Source: Porogramme epimiltina (lineage: Eukaryota; Basidiomycota; Agaricomycetes; Polyporales; Polyporaceae). From it: a stretch of 64,000 nt of DNA. The number at the start of each line of letters is the position of its first letter. Position 1 is the stretch's first letter. The notes under the pieces are model-generated. The model saw nothing but the letters and a program-made list of their open reading frames with translations, was not told the origin of the DNA and ran no database searches. The position numbers were made by a program, and so were the translations under genes. Below are positions 33,615 through 46,122 of the stretch, piece by piece. The DNA lies in the NCBI GenBank assembly GCA_900155495.1, contig FTLJ01000018.1:26028-90027 (forward strand). Direction: 5' to 3'.

Positions 33615-35604
33615 ATGTCTCTTTCTAAGGTGGAGGCCCTCGAGATCGATCGCTGTTCGTGACTGATGATAAGCTGTCGCGTAGCATATCAACGCCGACC
33701 AACTTATCCTAGCTGCCAAGGTTTGTCTCCCCCTTTCCCTCTGCGCCCTTTTCGCTATTGACATCTTTATAGGACCACAAGGGCCACCACTTGGGGCGTA
33801 GCTCTACAGACCATCATGCGGTTCACGCTTACGGCGCCCGCTACGGAACAGACCCCATTCCCAAGTTTAGGCTCCCATCCAAGGTAAGCTCAATATATTC
33901 CTTCAGGAGACCGCAAACGCTAATTCTCAGGTGTCTTAGGGTGTGGATGCGGAGGCTGCCTACCAACTCATCCGTGACGAGCTCGCGCTCGATGGGACCC
34001 CGGCCCTTAATCTTGCGTCCTTCGTGCACACATGGATGCCGCGCCAGGCCGACCAGCTGATGATGGAGAACATTTCCAAGAATCTCATCGACCAGGATGA
34101 GTATCCCATGACTCGTAAGTCGTTGCTGCGGCCACTAAGACCTAACACACCCGGTCACTCACGGGTGCCACCAACAGAGGTCATCCATACACGCTGCGTC
34201 TCCATTCTTGCAGACGTCTGGCACGCGCCTTCGACTCAACAAGCTATCGGCACGGCCACTACCGGGTCTTCCGAGGCCATTCAGCTTGGAGGTCTCGCGA
34301 TGAAGCGCATCTGGCAGGAGAAGCGCAAGGCTGCGGGCAAATCCATCCATGAGCCCGGGCCCAACATCGTCATGGGCGCGAATGCCCAGGTAGCCTTGGA
34401 GAAGTTCGCTCGTTATTTCGACGTCGAGGCCCGTCTTGTACCCATTTCAGAGGAAAGCCACTACCGGCTTGACCCCAAGAAGGCAATGGAGTACGTCGAC
34501 GAGAACACAATTGGCGTGTACGTTATCCTCGGCAGTAAGTTTATTGTTTCTCGGCCTTCTGAGCACTGCTTTAATGACGTTCTTAGGTACCTATACTGGC
34601 CACTACGAGCCTGTTAAAGAGATGGCCGATCTACTCGACGAGTATGAAAAGACCACCGGGCACTCAGTTCCTATTCATGTCGATGGCGCGTCAGGTGGTT
34701 TCATCGCCCCATTTGCTACGCCAAAACTTGAATGGGACTTCAGGATCCCCCGTGTCGTCTCTATTAACGCCTCTGGTCACAAGTTTGGTCTTTCCTACGT
34801 CGGCGTCGGATGGGTCGTCTGGCGGTCCAAGAAGTTCCTTCCGAAAGACCTCATTTTTGAGCTGCACTACCTCGGATCAGTCGAATATTCGTTCTCCCTC
34901 AACTTCTCTCGCCCCGCACACCCTATCATTGCACAGTACTTCAACTTCGTGCACCTCGGCTTCGAGGGTTATCGTAGCGTCGCACTGCAGGATCTGAAGA
35001 ACGCTCGTCTCCTGAGCCGTGCGCTGGAGAAGAGCGGGCTATTTATCGTCCTGAGCGACATCCACCGTCCGTCGGAGGGTCTCCTCTCCAAGGCCGCCCT
35101 CGGTCTCGACGAAGAGGACGTCGAGGTAGATATTCATGCGTCGTCGCTTATCGGCTGCTCAATTTCTGACTTCTCCTGCAGAGCTACTCTCCAGGTTTGC
35201 CCGTAGTCTCTTTCCGATTCTCGGACGACTACAAGCAGAAGTTCCCCGATGTCCAGCAGAAGTGGGTGCAAATCCTGCTCCGCGCCAAGGGTTGGATCGT
35301 CCCCAACTACGAGTTGGCACCTGACTTGCAAGACGTCGAGATTCTCCGAGTTGTAGTGCGTGAGACTATGACTGCTGTCATGGTGGATAGGCTCGTTGCC
35401 GACATTGTGAGTCCCTTCTTCCAGGACGGCATAACCATACTAACTACGAAGTAGATCGAGATCGTCGAGGACCTTTCCAAGCAGGACGGTCCTGTACACG
35501 CTTTGAACTCTCTCAAGAGCCGGACCACGACGGAGAAGCACCACGGACGTCTCGAGGAGGGCTCGGGTAGCAAGCCCAGCGGAACCTACGCCAAGCAGTG
35601 TTAA
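33615..35604 (+). CDS. GAD1: glutamate decarboxylase
   Basis: Eight exons (33615-33629, 33685-33720, 33773-33883, 33940-34114, 34178-34534, 34587-35125, 35182-35406, 35455-35604) encode 535 residues. The cytosolic PLP enzyme turns glutamate into GABA plus CO2, feeding the GABA shunt. Seen: MSLSKHINADQLILAA, LPSKGVDAEAAYQLI, LNLASFVHTWMP, TGSSEAIQLGG, the substrate-side HVDGASGGF, and the PLP lysine in NASGHKFGLSYVGVGW (about residue 297). The C-terminal tail (HHGRLEEGSGSKPSGTYAKQ) lacks an obvious calmodulin-binding helix. The first coding exon is only 15 nt; the model gives the exact family N-terminus. Confidence 0.95.
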
Positions 35605-36084
35605 AAGAAGGCGACGCAGCTCGATGGGCTTTTGAGAAACACCCATTCACGGGCTTTGCGGTCCAATGTTGCCAACGGAATGATGGATTGTTTCAAAAGA
35701 TGGAAATGGAGATACGATTCTTAATTTGGGACGCAAGCGTGAGCGTGTATGACGTATGTCGTGTGTTGTGTATCATGCAGAAGATGGAAGTAATGTACAG
35801 TATCAAGTTGGTGTACTGTTTTGACGAATTGAAATGGTGGTGTTCATCTCTGTCACCGTTGAGTCTTGCATGGCCTCCCTATGTTCATCATAGACGGAGC
35901 AACAAACTGAGTTGAGTATATTTACTTCCCATTGTGCAGTAAGATACGTGGTCTGGGCGCTCGCGTGTCCTCGTCTATCGCTCTCCCGGCAGTGCTTAGC
36001 CCGGGCTCAGACCCTCTACCTTCTTCCCACAATCCTTGCCTTCCTTCCGGCCTACTATCCGCCTATTATTCGCGTTGGGACAGG
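35605..36084. other. intergenic region between GAD and HID1
   Basis: 480 bp between two plus-strand genes. The first half is the AT-rich 3' flank of GAD; the second half is the HID1 promoter and leader. No clear TATA box. Confidence 0.45.
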
Positions 36085-39000
36085 ATGGACAGCCTGAAAA
36101 TGTTCACGAAGTTCCCGCAGAAGATCCCAGACCCTTTCAATCTACTTGGAGACCAGCCCAAGCTTGCGTTCCGCAGTCAGCCCGGAGGTATAGCCAAACT
36201 CGCCACGACACGCGTGAGTACGTGCAATTGGGTTGCTTGCCATGTCTATATGATATGGAATAGAATATCCTTATACTTATATGCGTGTGCATCATGTAGA
36301 ATATCTCTGAGAAAGACTCGTATTGGGACCAAGTGAGTGCTCATTACTTGCTCTTATGGATGCTTGCCATTTATCCCCGTACCTGCCCTAGTATGTCACA
36401 CTCTTCGACTCCGCGTCAGATGTTTTCTCCCTCATTACCCATAACGATGGTGCGCACACTCCATTTACTCCCGCTCGTCCCTCGGACTCACCAGTGTCCC
36501 ACCATCCTGCCCTCCACCTCCTGCCGCCCTCCACCTCCTGCCGCCCGCTCAACCCCCACAGTGCGCCGCGCACTCTACGATGCCCCCGAGAACGTCGCAA
36601 CCCTCATCCGCGTCATCTCCGCACGGCTCTTCAACCTCGTCTCGGACCACACTTTCCCCGCGCCGCCGAGCTCCCTCGCGTCCACGCTCATCCGCACCGG
36701 CACCGGCGGGAGCGGCGAGCGCAATGCAACCAAAGAGGTCCTCAACTGCGTCCGCGTGCTTCAGCGCGTGCTCCCCGCGGTGTTCGAGCTCGAGAGCGAG
36801 CCGAGCAGATTCGAGCAGGAGGTGCTATGGCGGCGCGCCGAAGCTCCAGAGGCAGGCGGGCGCGGAGGCGGCGCGGGCGGTCGGGCGGTGGAGGAGGCGA
36901 GCGCGGAGCCGCAGTTCGTGATCGAGGACGAGGACGAGAGCGAGGACGAGGAGGGGGAGCGGGCGACGCGGTCCCCACGACCGCAGGCGCAACCTCAGGC
37001 GAGCGAGGGGCGGGCAGCGAAGCCGAAGGAGACTCTGCCTTCGGTGGCGGAGCGGTTGTTCAGCTGTCTCATCGACCTCATGTTCTGTTGCGGGTTCACG
37101 TTGCCGACGAAGATTCAGGTGGACCACTACAAGATCAACTACATTATATGGTACGTCGCGCGATCCTCCTCGTCTCTTCTCCCTGCGTCTTCGCGGACGC
37201 TCATGGTGTCGGCACAGGGAGAAGGGCGTCGGTTCTACAGCAGACCCCGGCCCCAGTCAGCAATACGACGGGAACAAGACAGAAGTGCTCCGGCTCCTGC
37301 TTGTCCTGCTCTCACGGCAGATCTATGTCCCGCCGTCGGCCCTCTTCACCTCACCATCCCAATACACCCTGCACTTCGTGCGGGGCCTCGCCCGGCGCGA
37401 CGTGCTCACCGTGCTCTGCTCGCTCATGAACACCGCGATGAACGCCGCGCATTACCCCGCTGTCGGCGGCGCAGCGAACGTCGCGAACGTGATGGGCTCC
37501 GTCGCAGGCCGACTACCGTACAACCACCTCCTGCTCAAGGGCGAAGACCCACGCACGTCGCTTGTGTCGATGTGCTTCCAAGTCCTTTGCGTTCTTCTCG
37601 ACTTCCAGAGTGGCACGGCACGCGACGAAGCGAGTGGGCCGACCGCGAAGACGAATGCGTTCCGGTATTTCATCGCGAAGCTGGTGGGTAGTTACTTGAT
37701 ACGAGGCTGCTACGTAGGGTGCTATGCTGAGCTGTTTGTGCAGCACCGACCAAACGACTTCGCGTTCATCTTGAGCGGCATGGTTGGAATATTTGAAGAC
37801 CAGATGGCCTCAGTCAACGGGCTGCTCCCGGGCGCGAAGAAGTCTGTGCCGTACATGGTTGAAGCAAGTAAGTGTATCTCAGCCCCCACCCGCCACGCAG
37901 TTCTCATGAGTCCATAGTAATCTTCCTGTGGAAGATGGTTGAACTCAACAAGGTCGGGAGTTAGTTATAATCCTTGAAGGGCGTCATTGACACGTCTATC
38001 CAGAAATTCCGTGCTTATCTTCTTGATTCCGACAAGGCGACCGACATCCTGGCATACCTTCTGTGCTATTCCCTCGAGATCAAAGACAAGCCTGGTGCGT
38101 CGAAGTTAAATATGCTTACATTAGTTGTGACTCAAAGTGATCAATAGAACAACATGGAATGTGCCGGGTACTCTCGTACTTGATCCAGAGCTTGTCGGCA
38201 GAGCGCGCGTTTGGGCTCAAACTGAGCTCCCCAATTAAAGCTCAGATCCCGCAGAAATACGCGACAATGGGCACTGCAGGCGATTTCATGGTCCAGGTGG
38301 GACAACCTCATCCATATTACTCTCCTCACTTACTTATGTCTCTTCTATACGTAGTCAATATACTCCATGGTAGCAACGACTTCCGGCAGTCTGAACTCCT
38401 TGTATCCCGCCCTGATCATTGCTCTCGCTAACTCCACACCATACTTCAAGAACCTCAGCGTCACCTCTTCCGCACGTCTCCTCCAGCTGTTCACTGCATT
38501 TTCCAACCCGAGCTTCCTGCTTTCCGATGAGGGCCACCCACGACTCCTCTTTTTCATGCTGGAAGCTTTCAACGGGGTCGTCCTACACAACCTTTCGGAG
38601 AACCCCAACCTAGTCTATGGCCTCATCCGTGCCCACAAACATTTTGAGGACCTTGGTACGTTCACCTTGGCACGCGGCCTCCGCGAAATTCGTCGCATAC
38701 AGCAAGCAAAGGAGGAGCGTGCAAATGGTTCTGTCGACAAAGGCAAGCGCCGGGCCACGGACGAGGAAGAAGGCGATCCCGCGAGTGAGAAGGCACGGCT
38801 ACTAAGCCGTGAGGCCGCCGACTCGCTCGATCTTGAGGCTGGTTTGGCCGGTGTAACACTCGGTGCCTCTACGCGTTCTGGCGCGGACGAGGAAGCCACG
38901 GCGGCGACCCGTCCACTCATGTCTCCGACCGCATCAGGGTTTGGCTCACCAGCGGGCAGCAACGTGGAGGTTTCCGGGAATATTTCCGAAAAAGCGCGGG

Positions 39001-39643
39001 GGAAGATGCGTGCCGCTGGACGATCGCTCTCCGGAGACATGACGGGGAGCTTGGAGAGGCTTGCATCGGCAGGCGTAGGGCGGAACGGGTTTGTGCCGAC
39101 GCAGGACTGGGTCGCGTCTTGGCACCAAGGGTGCATTTACTCCTATTTCCATGCACTATCTAGGTCGCTAACCCGAGTTTCTTAGACTCCCGCTCGATAC
39201 GGTCATGCTAGTCATCGCCGAGCTGCTGCCGAAGGTGCAGAGCCTGCAAGCATCATTAAGCACAACGACAGCGAACAGCGCGATCATCGACATGCTAAGG
39301 AGTGCAAACCTCGATCACGTCTTACCGACAGCGACGCCTCTTGCGCCTCGGCCATTTATGGTATGCCGCATCGTTCACCTTCTCGTACGTTCGCATGTAT
39401 GTACTAACGAGTGTGTAACAGTGGTCCGACGCCTCCATCGTATGGCTCACTTCACTGATTTGGGGAGAGATCTATGTGCGCGGGATGACGCCGTTGGGGA
39501 TCTGGAATTCGACCTCCGTCAGGCTGTTCTACGTTAAACATGCACAGGCCCACCAGCGGCAGATCACAGAGACGGTAACAAATGTGGTGGGAGGGCTGCT
39601 TGGTCGTACAGAGTCGACACAGTCATTGAGCAGGAGGCAGTGA
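36085..39643 (+). CDS. HID1: HID1 family protein (Golgi/secretory trafficking)
   Basis: Twelve exons (36085-36213, 36300-36332, 36392-36449, 36562-37150, 37218-37683, 37744-37867, 37918-37952, 38004-38094, 38148-38296, 38355-39130, 39186-39360, 39422-39643) give 948 residues. HID1 proteins are peripheral membrane proteins of the medial/trans-Golgi; fission yeast Ftp105/Hid1 anchors the deubiquitinase Ubp5. Seen: SYWDQYVTLFDSASDVFSLI, KEVLNCVRVLQRVLPAVFE, LIDLMFCCGFTLP, KNTEVLRLLLVLLSRQIY-like block, HRPNDFAFILSGM, and the C-terminal TQDWVASWHQGLPLDTVML and WLTSLIWGEIYVRG. A disordered acidic insert (about residues 155-190) and a Ser/Glu-rich insert in exon 10 are lineage features. An in-frame intron at 37,684-37,743 is easily missed. 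Confidence 0.9.
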
Positions 39644-40050
39644 AGGAGAGTTGACGGGGAACTTGGATCGGTCAGGATGTACTTTACCTGTGTGCCCTTA
39701 TTCGAGGAGTTTTACTTGTTTTTGACGAAAGAGCTCTGAACTCCATAGCTACTCGCTGAATCCTTAGCTCCGTAAGAACGTACAGCAGCCACGCCTACAC
39801 GCTCGATGGAGTCGAATACTTCGTCGTAGATCTTGACAACGTTCCTCTGAGCTATGGCGAAGTGATTGTAACGATCCTGGACCACAATCGGCAGATCCTG
39901 TGCATGCATATGGTCGTGAGTCATATCGCATTGAAGGCACCGTCATCAACGAAGAAAGGCTCGCCTATGGACGCATGTAGCAGGTGATTTGGGTGTGAGT
40001 AAGAAATATATCAAGGGATTGCCCCTGACTCTTCATCGAAACAGTACAAT
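39644..40050. other. convergent intergenic region
   Basis: 407 bp between the stops of HID1 (plus) and the F-box-like gene (minus). No gene seen; the short frames here have no motifs. Confidence 0.45.
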
Positions 40051-41536
40051 CTATGGGAATAAGGAGAACTCGGTATACCACGATGATAACCCTCTGAGAG
40101 ACGCCTCTTGGCGAAACTCCACATCCAAGATTACTTTCTCGCTCAGGCGCGCAAAGCATGCACGAGCCTGGACACCCATTGTCTCCTTCCACCGTGAGTC
40201 AGCTTCCACCCCTTCGACTCCGTCGAATAGGACAACGACTCGGCTCAGCAAGGGGAATTTCAATAATACATCCTCCAAAGGTTCCCATACTCGAGCAACC
40301 ATAGCCCCTTCGATGGCTCGCGGATCCTCGTTTGCCGGCGTTGTGACTGGGATCTTCAGAATGAAAGTACGGAGTGGATGCGGTGAAGAGATAGCCCCTC
40401 CACCCGCAGAGGTGGCGAGCGATGAAAGAAGCCGTGCGTAGGCACGATGACGATCGACTTGGAGCCATGGGATCGGTCTGTCTCCCTCTGACTCATCCCC
40501 GACCCATAACATGAACGTCTCGAGAGATCTACAATTGGCTAGAGACAATGGTATTGGTGCCGCTAGAGCGGAAATCAAGGTAGTGAGCATTATTCTAGGA
40601 TAAAGTATGCATATCACTGCACATACCATGATCTCTTGAGGTAAGAAAACTCCACGTTAGCCGAAGCTCTAAAACACGGAGATGAGGACCAGCGTGGCGA
40701 AGGATGCGCGTAGGTGTTTCGTATTCCACCTGGGACGGATAAAGCACCTCCAAGCCATCTAGTAAAGTCACCGACGTGTACTTTAGGGATCCATCGAAAG
40801 TCCCTGATCTATGGAGGAGATCATAGAGCGGTGTAGCCACAGTCGAAGGTAAGCAGACGATGGACAACGACCTGATCGACACCGGGGGAAAGGGCTTGGA
40901 CGCGGATTGATGTGCATTCTCCGGCTTTCCGGGCATGAAGATGCCTAGGAAATGGATGCTGTCGAAGAGGCTCACTAGGTTGGTGAGAACAAGGGGTGTT
41001 TCGAAGGAAGTGAACAGGCCATTGATGAGCAGAGATCGCAAGGGTCTCCGGCACCAGGAGTCCCTCGAGGGAAGAATAACCCCGTCTTTGGTGGAAGGAG
41101 GGAAGTCTTCGGTAATCTGAACTTCGTGGAAAGCGAGATGTGTAACTCGTGGGACTTGATTAAGCAGAGCGCACAGGAGGCCGAGGGGGAGAGGTGCATC
41201 GCGACCAGAGCCGAAAAATGATGGGCCTTTGCCTACGAGTGTAAGCTGGCTGATATGGCGCGAAACAGGAGTGCTTGAAGTCGTTTCTTGTTCCTGGAGG
41301 GTGCGAAGGAAGCCACGAATACGGCCATCGCCTCTTAGGATGACAGTGTGGAAAAGGCGGTTTCGGCTGACTTCCATCCACGCATGACTGACGAGTGAGC
41401 AGGCCGCCAACGTAGGTTGGTCTTGCACTTGATCAATAATATCGTATTCAATGTCGACCGGCAGTATACTGCCACCCTTGAACGCAGTGGCAGACTTGGA
41501 TATAAGCGTTCGGTCCGCTGGTGCATTCTCCATCAT
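40051..41536 (-). CDS. F-box-like protein with diverged leucine-rich body
   Basis: Two exons (41536-40627 and 40562-40051) with a 64-nt intron give 473 residues. The N-terminal stretch ILPVDIEYDIIDQV then LAACSLVSHAWMEVSRNRLFHTVIL is the pattern of the F-box-like domains that open many agaricomycete proteins: a short helical motif that binds Skp1 in SCF ubiquitin ligases. The rest shows irregular leucine-rich segments (LLINGLFTSFETPLVLTNL, SLSIVCLP, LRVLELRL). Substrate unknown. The 3' end could hold one more intron. Such genes form large, fast-changing families in these fungi. Confidence 0.7.
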
Positions 41537-42110
41537 AGTGTACAGCGTACAGCCGAAAAACTGTCGAGTTACAATTTAGCAATAACGAGCTTGAGAGGAG
41601 AATCGCGCTCACTGCACGCGGGATATGAGTTTGTATGGGACGCCGCTCGCTGGAGGGGGTGGAAAGCAGGGGAGTGAAGCAAGTCGGGGCTGCGGGCCCA
41701 AGTTATCCTGTAAGCTGCGCCGTATCCAAGGGGCTGCGCTCGACTAACATCTGCAACTCGCAAATGACGCAGCACCTGAGGCCTAGACGTCAGACACTTG
41801 AGTTCCTGTTGGTTCGCAGAGATGAAGACAAGATTCTTCTTTCATAAACGCCAATACCTCATCACGATCACGTGCACCATCCTGCCGCGTTGTTGTCAAC
41901 CCATGGCGCGTCGACAGCTTGACTTCCGATTCACTGATCACCCAAGGCGTGTCTCGATCCTTTCTTGAACTCGCCATTAACACAGTATGGAGCATATGTA
42001 TCTGGCACACCTATCGTGCCTCACAATGGCCCAAAAAACAACATTGGCCAAAGGTGAACATCTCCCGGGCTTCGCGACGCGTCACCTAATCTGAATTGTA
42101 CGTAGGCAAG
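41537..42110. promoter_or_regulatory. divergent intergenic region with one MCB-type box
   Basis: 574 bp between the F-box-like gene (minus) and the first RAD51 paralogue (plus). An ACGCGT at 42,077-42,082, inside GCGACGCGT, is 29 bp from the paralogue's start codon. The same 9-mer occurs twice before POLD2. Nothing else is recognised. Confidence 0.4.
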
Positions 42111-43734
42111 ATGCAAACAATATCAGATCTACTGCTTGTACGGCCATCGGAAGCAGCGCAGAGGTGTAGAATGACCCTGAAGGAAATAGAAGGCATCCTG
42201 GGTCTCGTCTGCGCAGAGCTTTATCAGCCGCCTCTCCCTCTTGCCGAGGTGGCTGACGCCAGTGAAGAGATGTTCACCACCGGCGATGATTGCATCGACA
42301 AGGTTCTCGGTGGTGGCATTCGTACAGGTATGCTTTGGGAGATGTGCGGAGAGAAGTAAGTCACCACAATGTTGCTTCGTGCTGCTGCATTTGTGACTCA
42401 CACTTTGAAATAGTAACACGGGAAAAACTCAGCTAGCGATGCAGCTCGCCCTTACCGTTCAGTTGCCACCAGATCAAGGAGGCGTCTCAGGGTCGGCATA
42501 CTACATCTGCACCCGCGAGGCACTTCGTACAGAACGGCTGCAACAAATCATCGATAGTCACCCTTTACTGTCGCCACAGCGGTGTGGCCTCGGGAATGTC
42601 CACACACAGAAAGCGCCCAGCTATAATGTTCTTTTGCGACTGTTGAAGGAAGCATTTCCTGCAGCACATGAAAGTTCTCAAGATGCTTACCCCGGAAAAC
42701 TTCTTATAATTGACACGTTTTCCGACTTCTTCGATGCGACCAAGGACCCTACGTATGACGACCGGTACTTGCGCGCCAAACACCTCCGTCAAGTCTCTGT
42801 CGTTTTGCACCGCCTTGCGGCAAGCCACAAGCTCGCCATCCTGCTCCTGAACTCATCCCAATTCTCTCCCGTACGCATAGACGATTACGAGACCGCTCCC
42901 GACCAACTCCTTTATGCGGATCAAGAGCGCTGGTTCTCCCGTGCGCACAGCATGCCCGGAGAGGATGCGCACGAGGGCAGCCTGGGACTCATATGGTCAA
43001 ATCAACTCAACGTACGTATCATGATGAGCCGCACAACTCGTACACGGGCACGCGTCGACGTCGACCCCGACGCACACGGAGAGAGGCCGAACAAGAAGAT
43101 GCGGCTGGACACGTCCAGCGCGAGCGCAAGATCAGGCGACGAGCTGATCCCTTTTCGCAGGATGAGCGTCATCTTCTCCTCTGTTGCACCTCCGGCGTCG
43201 TGCGACTACGTCGTAGTACGGCGAGGTGTTGTCGGGTCCACAGCGATCGAACCCCCACCGTCGACGTTCATGTATACCAATCCCATGTCGTCGCAGGCTG
43301 TGTCTGCTACGCAGGTCTCTCTAGGAGCAACGAACATCATAACAGCCGCGGCCCTGCGAACGGACTCGCACCAAGATCCTGTGTCAAGAGGCAGCGATTC
43401 CGGAGCTCCCTCGACATCGACAGATTCATCCCAGAGGTCAACATCCGCCGTCGCCGCTCCCGGCCGATCATCTCCACCTTCAACCCCTCCGGGACCCATA
43501 TTGTCGTCTCGTGGGGACGAAGAGATGTACTGGCGGCACACGCAGTTGGATGACGACATATTCTCTCAATTTGTAGAGTCTGATTCGAAGGAAGCCGCCG
43601 CACCGACAGACGGCGCCGAGGACGGGCCACCACCGAACGACATGGAAGGGGCGGGACACGGAGATCATGCGAGCTCTGACTCTGAGCATTATTGGAACGA
43701 TACTGACGATGGCATTGCGTGGAACGATGTGTAG
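42111..43734 (+). CDS. RAD51-family recombinase paralogue, XRCC3/RAD57-like (copy 1)
   Basis: Two exons (42111-42355, 42414-43734) give 521 residues. RAD51 paralogues help load and stabilise Rad51 filaments in homologous recombination. Seen: a short N-terminal helical domain, the family lead-in FTTGDDCIDKVLGGGIRTGM, Walker A GENNTGKT completed exactly by splicing (residues about 80-87), SAYYICTREALRTERLQQI, Walker B KLLIIDTFSDFF, and LGLIWSNQLNVRIMMSR. The ATPase core ends near residue 330; a Ser/Thr/Pro-rich, probably disordered tail of about 190 residues follows and contains SDSEHYW close to its end. Copy 2 lies 450 bp downstream in the same direction. An MCB-type box is just upstream. Confidence 0.85.
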
Positions 43735-44181
43735 AAATCACGCAGCCTCCCCATTTCATCACGTTTTCTCAGTTGTACTGCTTTGCTTTCACTTGTATCT
43801 TGTTGTGGAGGCCCACATGTTGTACTGGATATAATTGTGCTAATATGTAGTCACTCTTGTAGCGTATTAGAGAAATCTATCAATCGGAATCCGTTTGTAC
43901 CGAGGTTTATCAGGTCCCGCCAGGCACCCAGGCCACGGTCACATGACCCTTATAGGTCAGCGAAAGCATACGGATGATGATGACGCGTTGGACGGTGTCG
44001 TCTTCCGCCACCGATCTCTGGCTTGGTGCCTGGTGCAAAATGATGGAGACGCGGTTGCTCGCTGATCTGCCCGGCCTCTCTACGGTACAGAGGGAGGCAT
44101 TAAATAAAGGTATCAGTCTCTCACATTCCGCTAACCCTGGAAGGGACTACGTTTTAACTTCTCACTCGTAATAAAGGGAAG
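43735..44181. promoter_or_regulatory. intergenic region between the two RAD51 paralogues
   Basis: 447 bp. It must hold the terminator of copy 1 and promoter of copy 2. One ACGCGT is at 43,983-43,988, about 195 bp before the copy 2 start. A small open frame (43,974-44,171) shows no motif. Confidence 0.4.
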
Positions 44182-45799
44182 ATGAAGACAGTCTCTGACC
44201 TCCTTCTCAAGACTCCCAAGGATGCCGCCAAGAAATGTAGGATGAGGGAGGACAAAATGGAAGTATTGATGGACATCGTTTGCAAGGCACTCTACAGTGC
44301 AGTCGAACCGAGACCTCTCAAAGATGTCGTCCATGGTGAAGAGGAGAGCTTCACCACGGGAGATATAGCCATTGACGAAGCCTTTGGCGGGGGCATACGG
44401 GTGCGGACTGTGTGGGAAATATGCGGGACAAGGTCAGAGTTTACCATATGGCAACATTCTACCACCTCATAGCTGAGGGTACGTCTATACTAGCAATGCA
44501 GGCAAAACTCAGTTGGCACTGCAGCTCTCCCTCGCGGTTCAACTACCCCGACTCCTTGGAGGACTCTTTGGCTCGGTGTATTTCGTGTCTACACGTGATG
44601 ACCTAATGGCAGAGTCAGAGCGACTTCACCAGATCCTCCGATGCCACCCTTCTCTCTCTTACAATCATTGTAGAGGTGGCCCTCCGGGTATCCACTTTAA
44701 CCAAGTACATAACGCTGAGGCGCTCGTCACCCTGCTCGAAGGACCTATACCCGCCTTGGCTGAAGAAAAACTGGCCAAACAAGACGTAAAACCTCTAAAG
44801 CTCATTGTCATCGACCTGTTCTCCGAATTATTCGATGAAGACAAATTCCCGAAATTCAGAGACCTCCCATACCGCGCCCGGGTTTTACGCAAGATCAGCA
44901 GTCTTGCGTACCAGCATGCTTCGAAATTCGGTCTTACTGTGATATTCCTCGGCGGCACGCGTGAAACCCGTGTCCGCACCCCGGGCGGAGATACCGCCCC
45001 CGACCGACTGCGCTACTCCGATCAAGCACGCTGGTTCGCGCGTGCACACACCCTCAAAAACGAGGACGCGAACGAGGGGGTCCTGGGGCACGTCTGGCCC
45101 AACCAGCTCAACGGCCGTGTGATGCTCTCTCGCACGATCCGTACCGTGACCCGTGGCGAGATCGCGCGTTTTCTCGGCCGCCCCGACGAGCGTCCGGTCT
45201 CCGCCTACGAGGAACGTCTTCCGCTCCGCCGACTCTCCATCATCTTCTCGTCTTCTGCAGTGCCCGCGTCGTGCGACTTCGTTGTTCTCGACGAAGGTGT
45301 CGTCGGGCTTCCGCCCACAGGCCAGCCACCCTCGGCATCATACCCGCCCACAACCCCTCCCGGGAGCGCGTCCGTCCCGAGTACCAGTTCCGGCACCAAC
45401 CCAAGTGGCATGACGACGCCTATCTCGGGTTTTTATACGCCTGCCCTCTCGTCGGGTGTGCAGACTCCGTGGAGCCGACAATCTCTCACCTACGCTTCGG
45501 ATTCATCTGTTCAGGACCGCTTCTCTTCCGTCACAGGGTCTGAGCACACCCGCTCGGCTGTGTCGTCGTACCGGACCGCACTCTCGACCTCATTCAACGG
45601 GACAAGCCCTGCGGCAACGCTCCCGCCTTCGACACCTGCATCAAGCAGCAGGGGAGAAATCGCGGATGACATGATGGACATCGACAATAGTCTTGCCGAT
45701 CCCAGTAACGGGACAGCTACTGCACCAAGGGCGAGCTCGTATGACTCAAACCCGGATTCAGATTCAGACTCGGAATATTGGAAGTATTTCCCCAATTGA
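44182..45799 (+). CDS. RAD51-family recombinase paralogue, XRCC3/RAD57-like (copy 2)
   Basis: Exons 44182-44432 and 44494-45799 give 518 residues. The intron sits at the same place as in copy 1, inside Walker A, and splicing makes GTSNAGKT (residues about 82-89). Other motifs: SFTTGDIAIDEAFGGGIRV, LALQLSLAVQLP, GSVYFVSTRDDL, Walker B KLIVIDLFSELFD, and HVWPNQLNGRVMLSR. The core is followed by a 170-residue Ser/Pro/Thr-rich tail that has diverged from copy 1 except for a shared end: it finishes SDSDSEYWKYFPN. Both Walker motifs are intact, so both copies may bind ATP. Tandem duplication is the simplest origin; the two proteins may now act as a heterodimer like Rad55-Rad57, which is inference. 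Confidence 0.85.
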
Positions 45800-46122
45800 C
45801 ACGGACACATCGCACTTTTTGTTTTCATCCCGGAATTATCTGACCTCGGAACTGTATAGTTAGGCCAGCTGCTCGCACCAGATGTTGTACAAGATATAAT
45901 CACGCTCGTGGATCTGGACGGATTGTAGATATATGCTCTAGTCTCTCGCCACCTTGACGGCGAGCTCAGTGGTTGTTCTATCGCTACATAGGAAAAACGA
46001 ATGGAATGCTACAGATATAGGACTGTGATCAGGGAGTGGACGGCGGTCGGTTGCAAACACGACCGTATGTTGCCAGAACAAGATTCAAATGTAACATGTG
46101 CCTTAAAACCAGGACTAGGGCA
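45800..46122. other. convergent intergenic region
   Basis: 323 bp between stops of RAD51 paralogue 2 (plus) and the multi-pass membrane protein (minus). No gene or signal recognised. Confidence 0.45.

Noticed and set aside
44433..44500. RAD51 paralogue 2 as an ATPase-dead copy (acceptor after ATGCAG would give GTSKT)
   Set aside because: The acceptor TATACTAG four codons earlier gives a full Walker A, GTSNAGKT, in phase and at the same place as copy 1.
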